From Bog-473 sp963755375 (GTDB taxonomy: Bacteria > Actinomycetota > Acidimicrobiia > Acidimicrobiales > RAAP-2): a DNA stretch of 64,000 bases. The translations under genes and the position numbers were made by a program. The DNA is taken from NCBI GenBank assembly GCA_963755375.1, contig CAVWKG010000016.1, positions 1,860,001 through 1,924,000 of the forward strand. Direction: 5' to 3'. Under the pieces are notes generated by a model, which searched no databases, was not told the DNA's origin, and was given only the letters and a program-made list of their open reading frames with translations. Shown here piece after piece: positions 54,504-62,983 of the stretch (the stretch's first letter is position 1; every line of letters starts with the position of its first letter).

Positions 54504-55112
54504 GTGGAGCTCCACGAGGCCGTCCGACGCCGGGCCATGGTGCGGAGCTTCTCGACCAGGCCGGTCGATCGCGCCGAGGTCGACCGGATCCTCGCGGCCG
54601 CCCTCCGCGCGCCGACGGCCGGCAACACCAAGGGGACCGCCTGGGTCGTCCTGGAGGGGCCGGACCAGACGGCCACCTATTTCGGCGCCACGACCGACGA
54701 GACGTGGCGCGCCCACTACAAGGAGTGGTCCGAGGGCCTGACGCGGGCGCCGGTGGTGCTCCTCGCCTACACCTCGCCCGACGCCTACGTCGCCCGGTAC
54801 GCCGAAGGGGACAAGGCCGCGGCGGGGCTGGGCGACGGCGAGGCGGCGTGGCCCGTGCCCTACTGGATCGGCGACGCGGCCTTCGGTGTTATGACCGTCC
54901 TGTTGGGGGCGGTCGACGCCGGACTAGGAGCGTGCATCATGGGCACGTTCCGGGGAGAGGCCGAGCTGGCCACCCGGCTCGGTGTCGCCGAGGGCTGGCG
55001 CCTCTTCTGTGCCGTGCTGCTCGGCCACCCCGACGGCCACGTCCGCCGGTCCGCGTCCCTGGACCGGGCCGGCCCGGGCACCTCCGAACGGATCCGCCGC
55101 GGCCGGTGGTGA
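54504..55112 (+). CDS. Nitroreductase-family protein
   Basis: 202 residues of the FMN-dependent nitroreductase fold. HEAVRRRAMVRSFSTRPVDR, ILAAALRAPTAGNTKGTAWV (FMN-phosphate site with the RAPTAGN motif) and AFGVMTVLLGAVDAGLGACI, MGTFRGEAELATRLGVAEGW, LLGHPDG. GTG 54504 gives the normal N-terminus VELHEAVRRR; earlier in-frame residues are not conserved. Divergent from the MoeB fusion. Substrates of this group include nitro-compounds, F420 and quinones; not resolved here. Confidence 0.9.
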   Translation: MELHEAVRRRAMVRSFSTRPVDRAEVDRILAAALRAPTAGNTKGTAWVVLEGPDQTATYFGATTDETWRAHYKEWSEGLTRAPVVLLAYTSPDAYVARYAEGDKAAAGLGDGEAAWPVPYWIGDAAFGVMTVLLGAVDAGLGACIMGTFRGEAELATRLGVAEGWRLFCAVLLGHPDGHVRRSASLDRAGPGTSERIRRGRW

Positions 55113-55161
55113 CCCACGTCGCGCGTGGGCCGTAGGCGGGTGCATCTTTGCGAGCTCCCGC

Positions 55162-55713
55162 CTACGGGGCGGACACCTTCGACAACACGTGCTCCGGCCC
55201 CTCCTGCCAGCGCGCCATGGCCCACAACAGATCGGACAGCCGGTTCAGGTACATGCCCACCAATGAACCCTCCGTCGGCTCGGCCACGGCCATCCGCTCG
55301 GCGCGGCGCACGATGGTGCGCGCCAGGTCCAGCGCGGCAGACACGCGGTTCTCCCCCGGCACGGTGAAGTCGCTCGGCATCTCGAAGCGGACCAGCAGAT
55401 CGTCGATCCCCGCTTCCAGCGCGGTCACCATGTCCGGCGTCACCAGGCTGGAACCCGCCTGGAGCCTCGATCGGTTCTCCGGGGCGGTGGCCACCTCCGC
55501 CATCAACACGTAGAGGTCGCGGGCCAGCGCAGTCAGGCGGTCGTTGACCTCCGTCCCCGCCGGCGTCTCGGCCCGGGCAACACCGATGGCGGCCTGAGCC
55601 TCGTCGACGACGCCGTTCAGGTCGATCCGCCAGGAGTCCTTGCGCACCCGGCCGCCGAAGAGCAGCCCGGTCGTCCCGTCGTCGCCCCTCTTGGTGTAGA
55701 TCCGTGGCGCCAT
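55162..55713 (-). CDS. Cob(I)yrinic acid a,c-diamide / cobalamin adenosyltransferase, PduO type
   Basis: 183 residues. Transfers the adenosyl group of ATP to cob(I)alamin, giving AdoCbl for methylmalonyl-CoA mutase. RIYTKRGDDGTTGLLFGGRV is the ATP-binding N-terminus; WRIDLNGVVDEAQAAIGVAR and FTVPGENRVSAALDLARTIV with RRAERMAVAEP are the PduO core. ATG 55713 with TAGCAT 8 nt upstream. Divergent from metH; the two use the same vitamin. Confidence 0.93.
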   Translation of the reverse strand: MAPRIYTKRGDDGTTGLLFGGRVRKDSWRIDLNGVVDEAQAAIGVARAETPAGTEVNDRLTALARDLYVLMAEVATAPENRSRLQAGSSLVTPDMVTALEAGIDDLLVRFEMPSDFTVPGENRVSAALDLARTIVRRAERMAVAEPTEGSLVGMYLNRLSDLLWAMARWQEGPEHVLSKVSAP

Positions 55714-55721
55714 CGCACCGG

Positions 55722-55727
55722 ATGCTA
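55722..55727 (-). promoter_or_regulatory. -10 box TAGCAT for the adenosyltransferase
   Basis: Minus strand, 8 nt before ATG 55713: leaderless layout, leaving no room for a riboswitch. Confidence 0.5.
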
Positions 55728-55762
55728 CCGGGGCACGTTCGGGGCACCCCGGGGGGCGCCGG

Positions 55763-55768
55763 TATCCT
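55763..55768 (+). promoter_or_regulatory. -10 box TATCCT for metH
   Basis: TATCCT ends 6 nt before GTG 55775. Only 61 bp separate metH from the divergent adenosyltransferase. Confidence 0.5.
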
Positions 55769-55774
55769 GTGTAG

Positions 55775-58700
55775 GTGGTCGCTCCCTCGCCAGAACTCCT
55801 CGGTCGGCTGGACCCCTCTGCCTCGACGTACCTGCAGGCGCTGCGCGAGCGGGTCGTCATCTTCGACGGCGCCATGGGGACGAACCTGCAGCTCCTGGGT
55901 CTGGGCCCGGACGACTTCGGCGGGCCCGACCTCGAGGGCTGCAACGAGTGGCTCGTCGAGACGCGCCCCGAGGTGGTGGCACAGGTGCACCGCTCCTTCT
56001 ACGAGGTCGGTTGCGACGTCGTCGAGACCGACACTTTCGGGTCGACCTCGGTCGTCCTGGCCGAGTACGGCCTGGCCGACCGCGCCCGCGAGGTGACCCG
56101 CAAGGCCGCCGAGCTGGCCGGCGCGGTCCGCGACGAGTTCTCGACGCCCGGGCGGCCCCGCTGGGTCGCCGGCTCCATGGGACCCGGCACCAAGTTCCCC
56201 ACGCTCGGGCACATCTCGTACGCCGATTTCCGCGACGCCTACGAGGAGCAGGCCCTCGGGCTGCTCGAGGGCGGCGTGGATCTCCTCCTCATTGAGACGC
56301 AGTTCGACATGCTCTCGATCAAGGCCGCGGTGAACGGAGCCCGGCGCGCCATGGTGGCGCTGGACCGCTACGTCCCGCTGCAGACGCAGGTGACGATCGA
56401 GCTGACCGGCCGCATGCTCCCCGGCACCGAGGTCGGGGCCGCGCTGACGGTGCTCGATGCCATGCAGGTCGACGTGGTCGGCCTCAATTGCGCCACGGGC
56501 CCGGTCGAGATGAGCGAGGCGCTGCGCCACCTGTCGGGGGCCAGCCGCGTTCCCATCGCCTGCGTCCCCAATGCGGGCCTCCCGTCGGTGGTCGACGGCA
56601 ACATGCACTACGACCTGACCCCAGGGGACCTGGCCGACCACCTGCACCGCTTCGTGACCGAGTTCGGCGTGTCCGCCATCGGCGGGTGCTGCGGCACGAC
56701 GCCGGCCCACCTGGCCGCCGTCGTCGAGCGCTGCGCCGGCGTGACCCCAGCCACTCGCACCCCGGTGCACGAGCCCGCCGCGGCCTCCATCTACACCTCG
56801 GTGCCCTTCAAGCAGGACACCTCGTTCCTCGTGGTCGGCGAGCGGACCAACGCCAACGGGTCCAAGGCCTTCCGCGAGGCCATGCTGGACGCCGACTGGG
56901 ACACCTGCGTCGGCATGGCCCGTGACCAGGTCAAGGAGGGCTCGCACCTCATCGACGTCTGCGTCGACTACACCGGCGCCGACGGCGTGGCCGACATGAC
57001 CGAGATCGCGAGCCGCTTCTGCACGCAGTCGAGCGTGCCGCTCATGGTCGACTCCACCGAAGGCCCGGTCGTCCGCGCCGCGTTGGAGTGGATCGGCGGC
57101 CGGCCCATCCTCAACTCGGTCAACCTGGAGGAGGGCGACGCCCCGGGGACGCGGCTCGACACGTTCCTGCGGCTCGCCCGCGAGTTCGGGGCCGCCGTCG
57201 TCTGCACCTGCATCGACGAGGAGGGCCAGGCCCGGACGGCCGAATGGAAGCTGCGGGCGGCGCGCAACATCCGCGACATCGCCGTCGACCGCTACGGCCT
57301 GGCGCCCGAGGACCTGCTCTTCGACCCGCTCGCCCTGCCGCTGTCCACCGGCATGGAGGAGAGCCGGAACGACGGCATCGAGACCATCGAGGGCATCCGG
57401 GCCATCAAGGCGGAACTGCCCGGCGTCTCCACCATCCTCGGCCTCTCCAACGTGTCCTTCGGTCTCAACCCGGCGGCCCGCCAGGTGCTCAACTCGGTGT
57501 TCCTGCACGAGTGCGTGGAGGCGGGGCTCGACTCGGCCATCGTGCACGCCTCCAAGATCCTCCCGTTGTCCCGCATCGAGGACCGGGTGAAGGAGGTGTG
57601 CCTCGACCTCGTCTACAACCGTCGCACCGACGACTACGACCCCCTGCAGGAGCTCCTGGCGCTGTTCGAGGGCGTCAAGGTCAACGCCGGGGCGGCCGAC
57701 GAGCACCTCGACTGGCCGGTCGACCGTCGCCTGTCCCAGCGCATCATTGACGGCAACCGCAACGGCCTGGAGGGCGACCTGACCGAGGCGCTCGAGTCGG
57801 GCACCGCGGCGCTGGCCATTGTGAACGACATCCTGCTCGAGGGCATGAAGGTCGTGGGCGAGCGCTTCGCGTCGGGTGAGATGCAGCTGCCCTTCGTGCT
57901 GCAGTCGGCCGAGACCATGAAGAGCGCGGTCGCCTTCCTGGAGCCCCATATGGAGAAGTCGGACCAGGGCGGCAAGGGCACCGTGGTGCTGGCCACCGTC
58001 AAGGGTGACGTGCACGACATCGGGAAGAACCTGGTCGACATCATTCTGACCAACAACGGCTACGACGTGGTCAACCTCGGGATCAAGATCGGCATCAACG
58101 AGATGGTCAGCGCGGTCGAGGAGCACAAGGCCGACGCCATCGGCATGAGCGGGCTGCTGGTGAAGTCGACCCTGATCATGCGCGAGAACCTGGTCGAGCT
58201 GAACGACCGCGCCCTGTCGAACATCCCGGTCCTGCTGGGCGGCGCCGCCCTCACGCGCACTTACGTCGAGCGGGACCTGCGCGAGGTCTACGACGGGCGG
58301 CTCTTCTACGGACGGGACGCCTTCGAGGGGCTGCGCACCATGGACCGCCTCGTCGAGCTGAAGCGGAATGGCGAAGACGACCCCCTGTTCGGGCGCGAGA
58401 TCTCCGAGCGCAACGTCCCTCGGCGCAGCCGGCTGGACGACCAGGACACGACCCCGGTGGAGGGGCAGCCCGCCCGCGCCGACGTGGCGGCGGACAACCC
58501 GTTGTTCGCCCCGCCCTTCGTCGGCAGCCGGGTGGCCGTCGGGATCCCGATCGACGACATCGCCGAATACCTCAACCTGACCGCGCTGTTCCGCAACCAG
58601 TGGGGCTTCCGACCCGAGGGTGGCGAGAACGACACGGAGTTCAAGGACCGGGTGAAGGCGACGCTGCGCGAGCAGATGAGCAAGGCCAAGGAGGCCGACC

Positions 58701-59287
58701 TGCTCGTGCCGTCCGTCGCCTACGGCCACTTCGCCGCCAATGCCGAGGGCAATGACCTCGTCATCTGGAAGGACGAGACCCGGTCCTCGGAGTGGATGCG
58801 CTTCACCTTCCCGCGCCAGCGGAAGGAGCCCTGGCTGTGCATCGCCGACTTCTTCCGCCCGGCCGGCTCGGGAGACGAGGACTTCGCCAGCTTCATGCTC
58901 TGCACCATCGGCGCCCGGGCGTCGGAGGAGGCCGCCCGCCTGTTCGCCGAGAACCACTACCAGGAGTATCTCTTCCTGCACGGGCTCAGCGTCGAGATGG
59001 CCGAGGCCACCGCGGAGTATTGGCACCGCCGCGTGCGCGAGGAGCTCGGGTTCGCCGGCGAGGACGGCCCGACGCTGACCGGGCTCTTCCGCCAGCAGTA
59101 CCGCGGCGGTCGCTACTCGTGGGGCTACCCGGCCTGCCCCGACCTGACCGACAACGCCAAGGTCGTCGACCTGCTGGGCGGGGACCGCATCGGCGTGACG
59201 GTGACCGAGGGGTTCCAGCTCAACCCCGAGCAGACGACCGACGCCATCATCTGCCACCACCCAGAGGCCAAGTACTTCGTCGCGTGA
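55775..59287 (+). CDS. metH: Methionine synthase, cobalamin dependent
   Basis: 1170 residues, all modules present. Homocysteine domain: RVVIFDGAMGTNLQLLGL, GLNCATGPVEMSEALRHLSG and GGCCGTTP near residue 305 (zinc Cys). Folate domain: VGERTNANGSKAFREAMLDA and LMVDSTEGPVVRAALEWIGG. Cap and cobalamin domain: GDVHDIGKNLVDIILTNNGY near residue 745 with the lower-axial His, and GMSGLLVKSTLIMRENL. Activation domain to the C-terminus: RQQYRGGRYSWGYPACPD. Makes methionine from homocysteine using methylcobalamin. A TATCCT box 6 nt before GTG suggests leaderless transcription, and no cobalamin riboswitch fits in the 61-bp gap. Confidence 0.97.
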   Translation: MVAPSPELLGRLDPSASTYLQALRERVVIFDGAMGTNLQLLGLGPDDFGGPDLEGCNEWLVETRPEVVAQVHRSFYEVGCDVVETDTFGSTSVVLAEYGLADRAREVTRKAAELAGAVRDEFSTPGRPRWVAGSMGPGTKFPTLGHISYADFRDAYEEQALGLLEGGVDLLLIETQFDMLSIKAAVNGARRAMVALDRYVPLQTQVTIELTGRMLPGTEVGAALTVLDAMQVDVVGLNCATGPVEMSEALRHLSGASRVPIACVPNAGLPSVVDGNMHYDLTPGDLADHLHRFVTEFGVSAIGGCCGTTPAHLAAVVERCAGVTPATRTPVHEPAAASIYTSVPFKQDTSFLVVGERTNANGSKAFREAMLDADWDTCVGMARDQVKEGSHLIDVCVDYTGADGVADMTEIASRFCTQSSVPLMVDSTEGPVVRAALEWIGGRPILNSVNLEEGDAPGTRLDTFLRLAREFGAAVVCTCIDEEGQARTAEWKLRAARNIRDIAVDRYGLAPEDLLFDPLALPLSTGMEESRNDGIETIEGIRAIKAELPGVSTILGLSNVSFGLNPAARQVLNSVFLHECVEAGLDSAIVHASKILPLSRIEDRVKEVCLDLVYNRRTDDYDPLQELLALFEGVKVNAGAADEHLDWPVDRRLSQRIIDGNRNGLEGDLTEALESGTAALAIVNDILLEGMKVVGERFASGEMQLPFVLQSAETMKSAVAFLEPHMEKSDQGGKGTVVLATVKGDVHDIGKNLVDIILTNNGYDVVNLGIKIGINEMVSAVEEHKADAIGMSGLLVKSTLIMRENLVELNDRALSNIPVLLGGAALTRTYVERDLREVYDGRLFYGRDAFEGLRTMDRLVELKRNGEDDPLFGREISERNVPRRSRLDDQDTTPVEGQPARADVAADNPLFAPPFVGSRVAVGIPIDDIAEYLNLTALFRNQWGFRPEGGENDTEFKDRVKATLREQMSKAKEADLLVPSVAYGHFAANAEGNDLVIWKDETRSSEWMRFTFPRQRKEPWLCIADFFRPAGSGDEDFASFMLCTIGARASEEAARLFAENHYQEYLFLHGLSVEMAEATAEYWHRRVREELGFAGEDGPTLTGLFRQQYRGGRYSWGYPACPDLTDNAKVVDLLGGDRIGVTVTEGFQLNPEQTTDAIICHHPEAKYFVA

Positions 59288-59289
59288 GG

Positions 59290-60116
59290 ATGATGCGGGC
59301 CCCGCGCTGGGCCCGCTCGTATGCCGCCGGCGCCCTGGCGGGGTGCGGACTGCTGTTCCTGTTGGCGGCTCCCGTGGCCGGCGCCATCCGCCCGGCCGCC
59401 CCGCTCAGCGCCGTGGTGATCCCGAACCTCGGCCCGGGCTACCCGGTCTCGTCCGAGGGCCCGCTCGACCTCCGCGGTTCGCTGCCGACGCCCCGGTTCC
59501 GGCGGCCGCCGAGGCAACGCTGTCAACGCTGGCGAAGTCCAGCTCGACCTACGAGCGGGAGTGGCAGGCCGACGGGGGCCGCAACCAGGTACAGGACGTG
59601 CTCATCCACTTCCCGGACGCGGTGGGCGCCCGGGTGTTCCTGCAGGCCGCACAGCACTCGCTGGACTCGGGCGAGGTCGTGAGCTCGGACCCGTTGCCGG
59701 CCATCCCCGGGGCCTGGCGCGTCACCTATTTCGCCGCCAGCGACCGGGACGGCCTGGGCATGGCCATCACCATGCGCGCCGGCCAGTACGTCGCCCTCCT
59801 GGTGTTCTTCTCGACAGCCACGGGCAACGCACAGCCCCTCTCCCCCGCCGCCGCCGAGCGGGTGGCCCGGGCCCAGCACGCCGCGCTGGTGGCGGCCCCG
59901 GGCGGCACGGAGGCGACGGTGGTGGCCGGTACCAAGAAACGCGTAACGGCCGGCACCATCGGCCTCGCCGTCGTCGCGGTTGCCGTGCTGGCGCTGGCGG
60001 TGTCCACGCCGGCCCTGCTGCGACGGCGCCGCGCGCCGGTCCCCGCTCACGTGACGCCGCGCGCCGAGCCGTCAGACGGCGACGCGGTTGACGGTCTTCG
60101 GGAACGCAGCGGGTGA
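59290..60116 (+). pseudogene. Secreted, C-terminally membrane-anchored protein, one frameshift
   Basis: Starts 3 nt after metH. MMRAPRWARSYAAGALAGCG then LLFLLAAPVAGA is a signal peptide; near 59485 the frame changes and continues APVPAAAEATLSTLAKSSST, VQDVLIHFPDAVGARVFLQA, VVSSDPLPAIPGAWRVTYFA and RAGQYVALLVFFSTATG, then a C-terminal helix GTIGLAVVAVAVLALAVSTP with an Arg stop-transfer tail. One added G near 59485 joins the halves. The soluble part resembles DUF-type sporulation or secreted domains but no family is certain. Longest intact frame 59343-60116. Confidence 0.65.
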
Positions 60117-60148
60117 CGTCGCGGGGAGCAGATGGCCCGAATCGACGC
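60004..60148. repeat. Diverged direct repeat, copy A (with 61139-61245)
   Basis: 19 identical bases at 60004-60022 and 61139-61157 (start CCACGCCGGCC), then a 78-bp block at 60071-60148 matching 61168-61245 at about 67 of 78 positions by hand count. It carries the 3' end of an alpha/beta hydrolase gene. Flanks the inserted gene at 60442. Confidence 0.7.
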
Positions 60149-60150
60149 AC
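60072..60150 (-). pseudogene. 3' fragment of an alpha/beta hydrolase gene
   Basis: Reads VDSGHLLPATSPAAFPKTVN, then RVAV and stop, matching VDSGHLLPVTSPAVFAEIVN of the intact hydrolase at 61169. No upstream part of the gene is present. Overlaps the end of the secreted protein gene on the other strand. Confidence 0.75.
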
Positions 60151-60441
60151 TCGATCCCAGACAGCGCCCCGGGGCGCCGGTCCGTACACATCGAGCGATC
60201 AACCCCTTCCGGTGACGGCTCGGCACCGTACGAATTCTCCAGCATGCTCACCAGCCAGAACGCGATTGGAGCGAGCCGGCCGGAGGGATTCCGACACTGT
60301 GTCTGAAGGTTCGAACTTCTTCCGGGGCACTTACAAAACCCCAGATCAGAGCCCAGATAAGCGTCCGTAGGTTCGAGAGCGCGCGACATCGTGGCGTGCG
60401 AGGTGACGGCGTGACCGACTGCCGCGCGCGAACCTGAGGAC
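60149..60441. other. Region with no recognised gene
   Basis: About 290 bp between the fragment and the PGA-hydrolase-like gene. GC drops slightly; one stretch with short A runs (ACAAAACCCC, about 60331). No family or repeat recognised. Confidence 0.35.
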
Positions 60442-61131
60442 ATGAACCTGGCCGAGCTCCTTGTGATGCCCGGGATCAGGGAGGAATGCATTCTGCGTTC
60501 CTCCGTCGGTTTCATGGCGTTGCACGGCGGATCGCAGGACCGGGGCACCGAGCAGATCGCCAGCCGGGCCGCCGAGCAAACGGGCGCGTCCTACTACGCC
60601 ATCGTCCAGCCTTCTGGGTTGCGTGTCCATCTCACCTCGCGTTTGCACGATCCCGTGCACTCGGCGACTATGCGGGCATTCTTGGAGCACGTGGGCGTTG
60701 CCATCTCAGTGCACGGGTTCGGGCGCGACGGCTTTGCCCTCTGGTTGGATCCCGACCGCGGCCTCATCGTCGAACCGTACGGGCCAGCGATTCGGGGGCA
60801 ACAGACCGGGCCGTTGCGGGGGATCATCGTGGGAGGACTGAACGCGCAACTGCTCGACGCGGCGCGCGAGCTGCTCCACCGACGCTTTGACTGTTATCAC
60901 GTCGCTGACGAGCGGGTACGGCTCGGCTTTCATCCCGACAACCCGGTCAACCTGCCATCGGCCCATGGTGTCCAGGTCGAGCTGCCACCAGGACTGCGCG
61001 GAATCGGCGATTTCGGCGAGGCTTTGGTTCCCCGACAGGACGGCGTTGTCGCCGAGGTAGTGGCTGCGCTCGCCGAACTGGCGACGCAGGCGAGCGAGTT
61101 GATGCGCACGACGTCGGGATCGCAGCGTTGA
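60442..61131 (+). CDS. Poly-gamma-glutamate hydrolase-like protein (PghP/YmaC family)
   Basis: 229 residues. FMALHGGSQDRGTEQIASRA (His28, Glu37), ASYYAIVQPSGLRVHLTSRL with DPVHSATMRAF, and VAISVHGFGRDG (His91) follow the order of the zinc-binding residues in phage-type gamma-PGA hydrolase (HGG...E...H). The C-terminal half (GLNAQLLDAARELL, PPGLRGIGDFG) is typical of the family. No signal peptide, so it may act inside the cell or be released another way. Lies between the two copies of a direct repeat and is on the strand opposite to the hydrolase it split. Confidence 0.8.
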   Translation: MNLAELLVMPGIREECILRSSVGFMALHGGSQDRGTEQIASRAAEQTGASYYAIVQPSGLRVHLTSRLHDPVHSATMRAFLEHVGVAISVHGFGRDGFALWLDPDRGLIVEPYGPAIRGQQTGPLRGIIVGGLNAQLLDAARELLHRRFDCYHVADERVRLGFHPDNPVNLPSAHGVQVELPPGLRGIGDFGEALVPRQDGVVAEVVAALAELATQASELMRTTSGSQR

Positions 61132-61138
61132 GGAACCG

Positions 61139-61245
61139 CCACGCCGGCCCTGCTGCGGCACTGACCCGTCAGGTGGTGACGTGGTTGACGATTTCCGCGA
61201 ACACAGCGGGTGACGTCACGGGGAGCAGATGCCCCGAATCGACGC
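61139..61245. repeat. Diverged direct repeat, copy B
   Basis: Matches 60004-60148 as described there; here it includes the intact 3' end of the alpha/beta hydrolase. Confidence 0.7.
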
Positions 61246-61906
61246 GGCGCACCTCGACCGGCAGGGGCAACCGCCGGGTCATGACCTCCTGATCCTCGGG
61301 GAGGACGGGCCGGTCGCGCTCGTTCAGCACGTACGTGATGGGCACGCCCGCCACCACCGACCAGCGGACGGGCTGGAAGTAGTGATGGACCGTGTCCTCG
61401 ACGGAGCGCGCGGGATCGACCACGAAGGCCAGCGTCTCGTCGTCCAGCGGATCGCCGCCGTAGGCCCGGCGGAACGCCTCGGGGTCGGCGGGCGGCCCCG
61501 GCAGCGTGATCGTCCGGCGCTCCTTCTCGGCCGCGGCGACCGCCATCCGCAACCCCTCACGGTGCCGTTCCTGCATGCAGTCGATGCCGCAGCCCCCCTC
61601 GACGGGCACGAGCGCCGCGTTGAGGACGATGGCGCCCACGCGCCCCCCGAGCGCGGCAACCACTCCGGGCACGACCAGACCGCCCGAAGAATGCGCCACG
61701 AGGGTGAGCGACCCGAGGGCCGCAGCATCCTCGATGTCGGCCACTACCGATGCCACCTCCATGTCGACGGTCAATGTGGCCAGGTCCGCCGGCCGCGATC
61801 GGCGGCCGGGCAGGTCCACGGCGAGCGGCTCGGTAGAGAGGTGGGGCAGAAGGCGATCCCAGAACCGGGCCGTCGCGCCGCCGCCGTGGACCAGCACCAC
61901 CGTCAC
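61169..61906 (-). CDS. Alpha/beta hydrolase
   Basis: 245 residues. VTVVLVHGGGATARFWDRLL (oxyanion HGGG), SLTLVAHSSGGLVVPGVVAA (nucleophile Ser), and VDSGHLLPVTSPAVFAEIVN with the His near the end, plus FQPVRWSVVAGVPITYVLNE. The Asp is probably in VLNERDRPV. GTG 61906 is the likeliest start; longer frames upstream carry no support. A 3' fragment of a paralogous or displaced copy lies at 60072. The GGG oxyanion and short lid are like esterase/EstA-type relatives. Confidence 0.85.
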   Translation of the reverse strand: MTVVLVHGGGATARFWDRLLPHLSTEPLAVDLPGRRSRPADLATLTVDMEVASVVADIEDAAALGSLTLVAHSSGGLVVPGVVAALGGRVGAIVLNAALVPVEGGCGIDCMQERHREGLRMAVAAAEKERRTITLPGPPADPEAFRRAYGGDPLDDETLAFVVDPARSVEDTVHHYFQPVRWSVVAGVPITYVLNERDRPVLPEDQEVMTRRLPLPVEVRRVDSGHLLPVTSPAVFAEIVNHVTT

Positions 61907-62001
61907 GGTCTCGGGCGAACTCGCATGGCGGCGGAGACTAATGCGAGAGGGGCGGCATCCCCGCACGTCGGTGTCCTTCGGCTCGTCGCCGGGCGTCTCA
62001 C

Positions 62002-62007
62002 TAGGCT
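62002..62007 (+). promoter_or_regulatory. -10 box TAGGCT for the VOC gene at 62015
   Basis: TAGGCT ends 7 nt before GTG 62015: leaderless layout. Confidence 0.5.
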
Positions 62008-62014
62008 CCGGCGG

Positions 62015-62425
62015 GTGACCTGGAGCGGTGAACCTGGACGGGGTGCGCCCATCACCGGCCTGTCGCACGTGCAGCTCCTGGTCTCGAACGTCGGAGCCAG
62101 CGCGCGGTGGTACAGCGCCGTCCTGGGCCTGCAGCCCTACGCCGATGATCCCGACATCGGCTACGTCGCGCTCCGCCATGGTGCGGCAAAGTTCGTCGTG
62201 GTGCTGACCACGACGCCGACGCCACGTGATCAGTCAGCTGAATCGGGGGGCGACCGCCTGGATCATCTGGCTCTCGCCGTGTCGGACGGCGCCTCGCTCG
62301 AGGCGTGGGCCGCACACCTGACCGAGGTCGGCATCGATCACGCCGGCGTGGTGCTGGAAGGCGGCCACCCTTCGCTGCAGCTACAGGACCCCGATGGCAT
62401 CGTCATCGAACTGGTGGCGCCCTGA
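62015..62425 (+). CDS. VOC-family (glyoxalase-like) protein
   Basis: 136 residues. GLSHVQLLVSNVGASARWYS, VLGLQPYADDPDIGYVALRH, LDHLALAVSDGASLEAWAAH and LQDPDGIVIELVAP form a complete VOC domain with His and Glu ligands. The many His/Asp near the dimer interface are typical; no specific activity can be named. GTG 62015 was chosen over a longer frame because of the TAGGCT box. Confidence 0.88.
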   Translation: MTWSGEPGRGAPITGLSHVQLLVSNVGASARWYSAVLGLQPYADDPDIGYVALRHGAAKFVVVLTTTPTPRDQSAESGGDRLDHLALAVSDGASLEAWAAHLTEVGIDHAGVVLEGGHPSLQLQDPDGIVIELVAP

Positions 62426-62461
62426 GTCATCGGCGGGGGACCCGAATCGAGACGAGCGAGG

Positions 62462-62782
62462 TCAGCCCCACTCGGTCAGCTTGCGAAACCGTGACTTCCG
62501 CGGGGCGCGAGCAGAAGGCTCCTGGACCGCCTCCACCCGATTGGTGCGCAGCCACGTCATGAGCTCGTCCGCGCCCTTGAACACGATCTCCTGATCGGTC
62601 TCCATGACGTAGAGATGAATGGAATCGGCGTCGGCGGTCACCGAAAATTCGATTTTGCCGTTGAAGACGAAGCACCAGAGTGGTGTGGCACCCGGTGTCG
62701 ACCTCGGCTCGAGGCGCCATCCCGGTCTGCCTCCGAGCAGATCGAGGATCTCGTTCGTCGACGGGTTTCCGCCATCGCTCAT
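62462..62782 (-). CDS. Hypothetical protein, 106 residues
   Basis: No family recognised. NEILDLLGGRPGWRLEPRST, GATPLWCFVFNGKIEFSVTA, YVMETDQEIVFKGADELMTW, LRTNRVEAVQE: a compact alpha-beta protein with a basic C-terminus (APRKSRFRKLTEWG). ATG 62782 gives the best start; upstream frame residues look non-coding. Convergent with the VOC gene. Confidence 0.7.
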   Translation of the reverse strand: MSDGGNPSTNEILDLLGGRPGWRLEPRSTPGATPLWCFVFNGKIEFSVTADADSIHLYVMETDQEIVFKGADELMTWLRTNRVEAVQEPSARAPRKSRFRKLTEWG

Positions 62783-62983
62783 GTTCAGCTCCACACGTTC
62801 GTATTGATGATCGTCCGGCCGGGTACGGAAGCTCGGCGCCACCACCGACGAAGGACTGCCTGACTGCCGACGGAGGACAAGTCGGAACCCTAGTTGGCGA
62901 GGAACTGACGGCGCGGCACGAGGGCTCCGCCGCCGCGTGACCCCGCCGCCACGATCGCTACCGGGCCGCGACTCCTCGGAACG

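Noticed and set aside
53177..55135. A 652-codon plus-strand open frame
   Set aside because: Antisense to the rhodanese-MoeB gene and then out of frame over the nitroreductase; no family content.
55714..55774. Cobalamin riboswitch before metH or the adenosyltransferase
   Set aside because: Only 61 bp lie between two starts, each with a -10 box at leaderless distance; there is no room for the structure.
54860..59260. A 1466-codon minus-strand open frame
   Set aside because: Antisense shadow of metH in high-GC DNA; composition is His/Val/Gly/Arg-rich and no motif is present.
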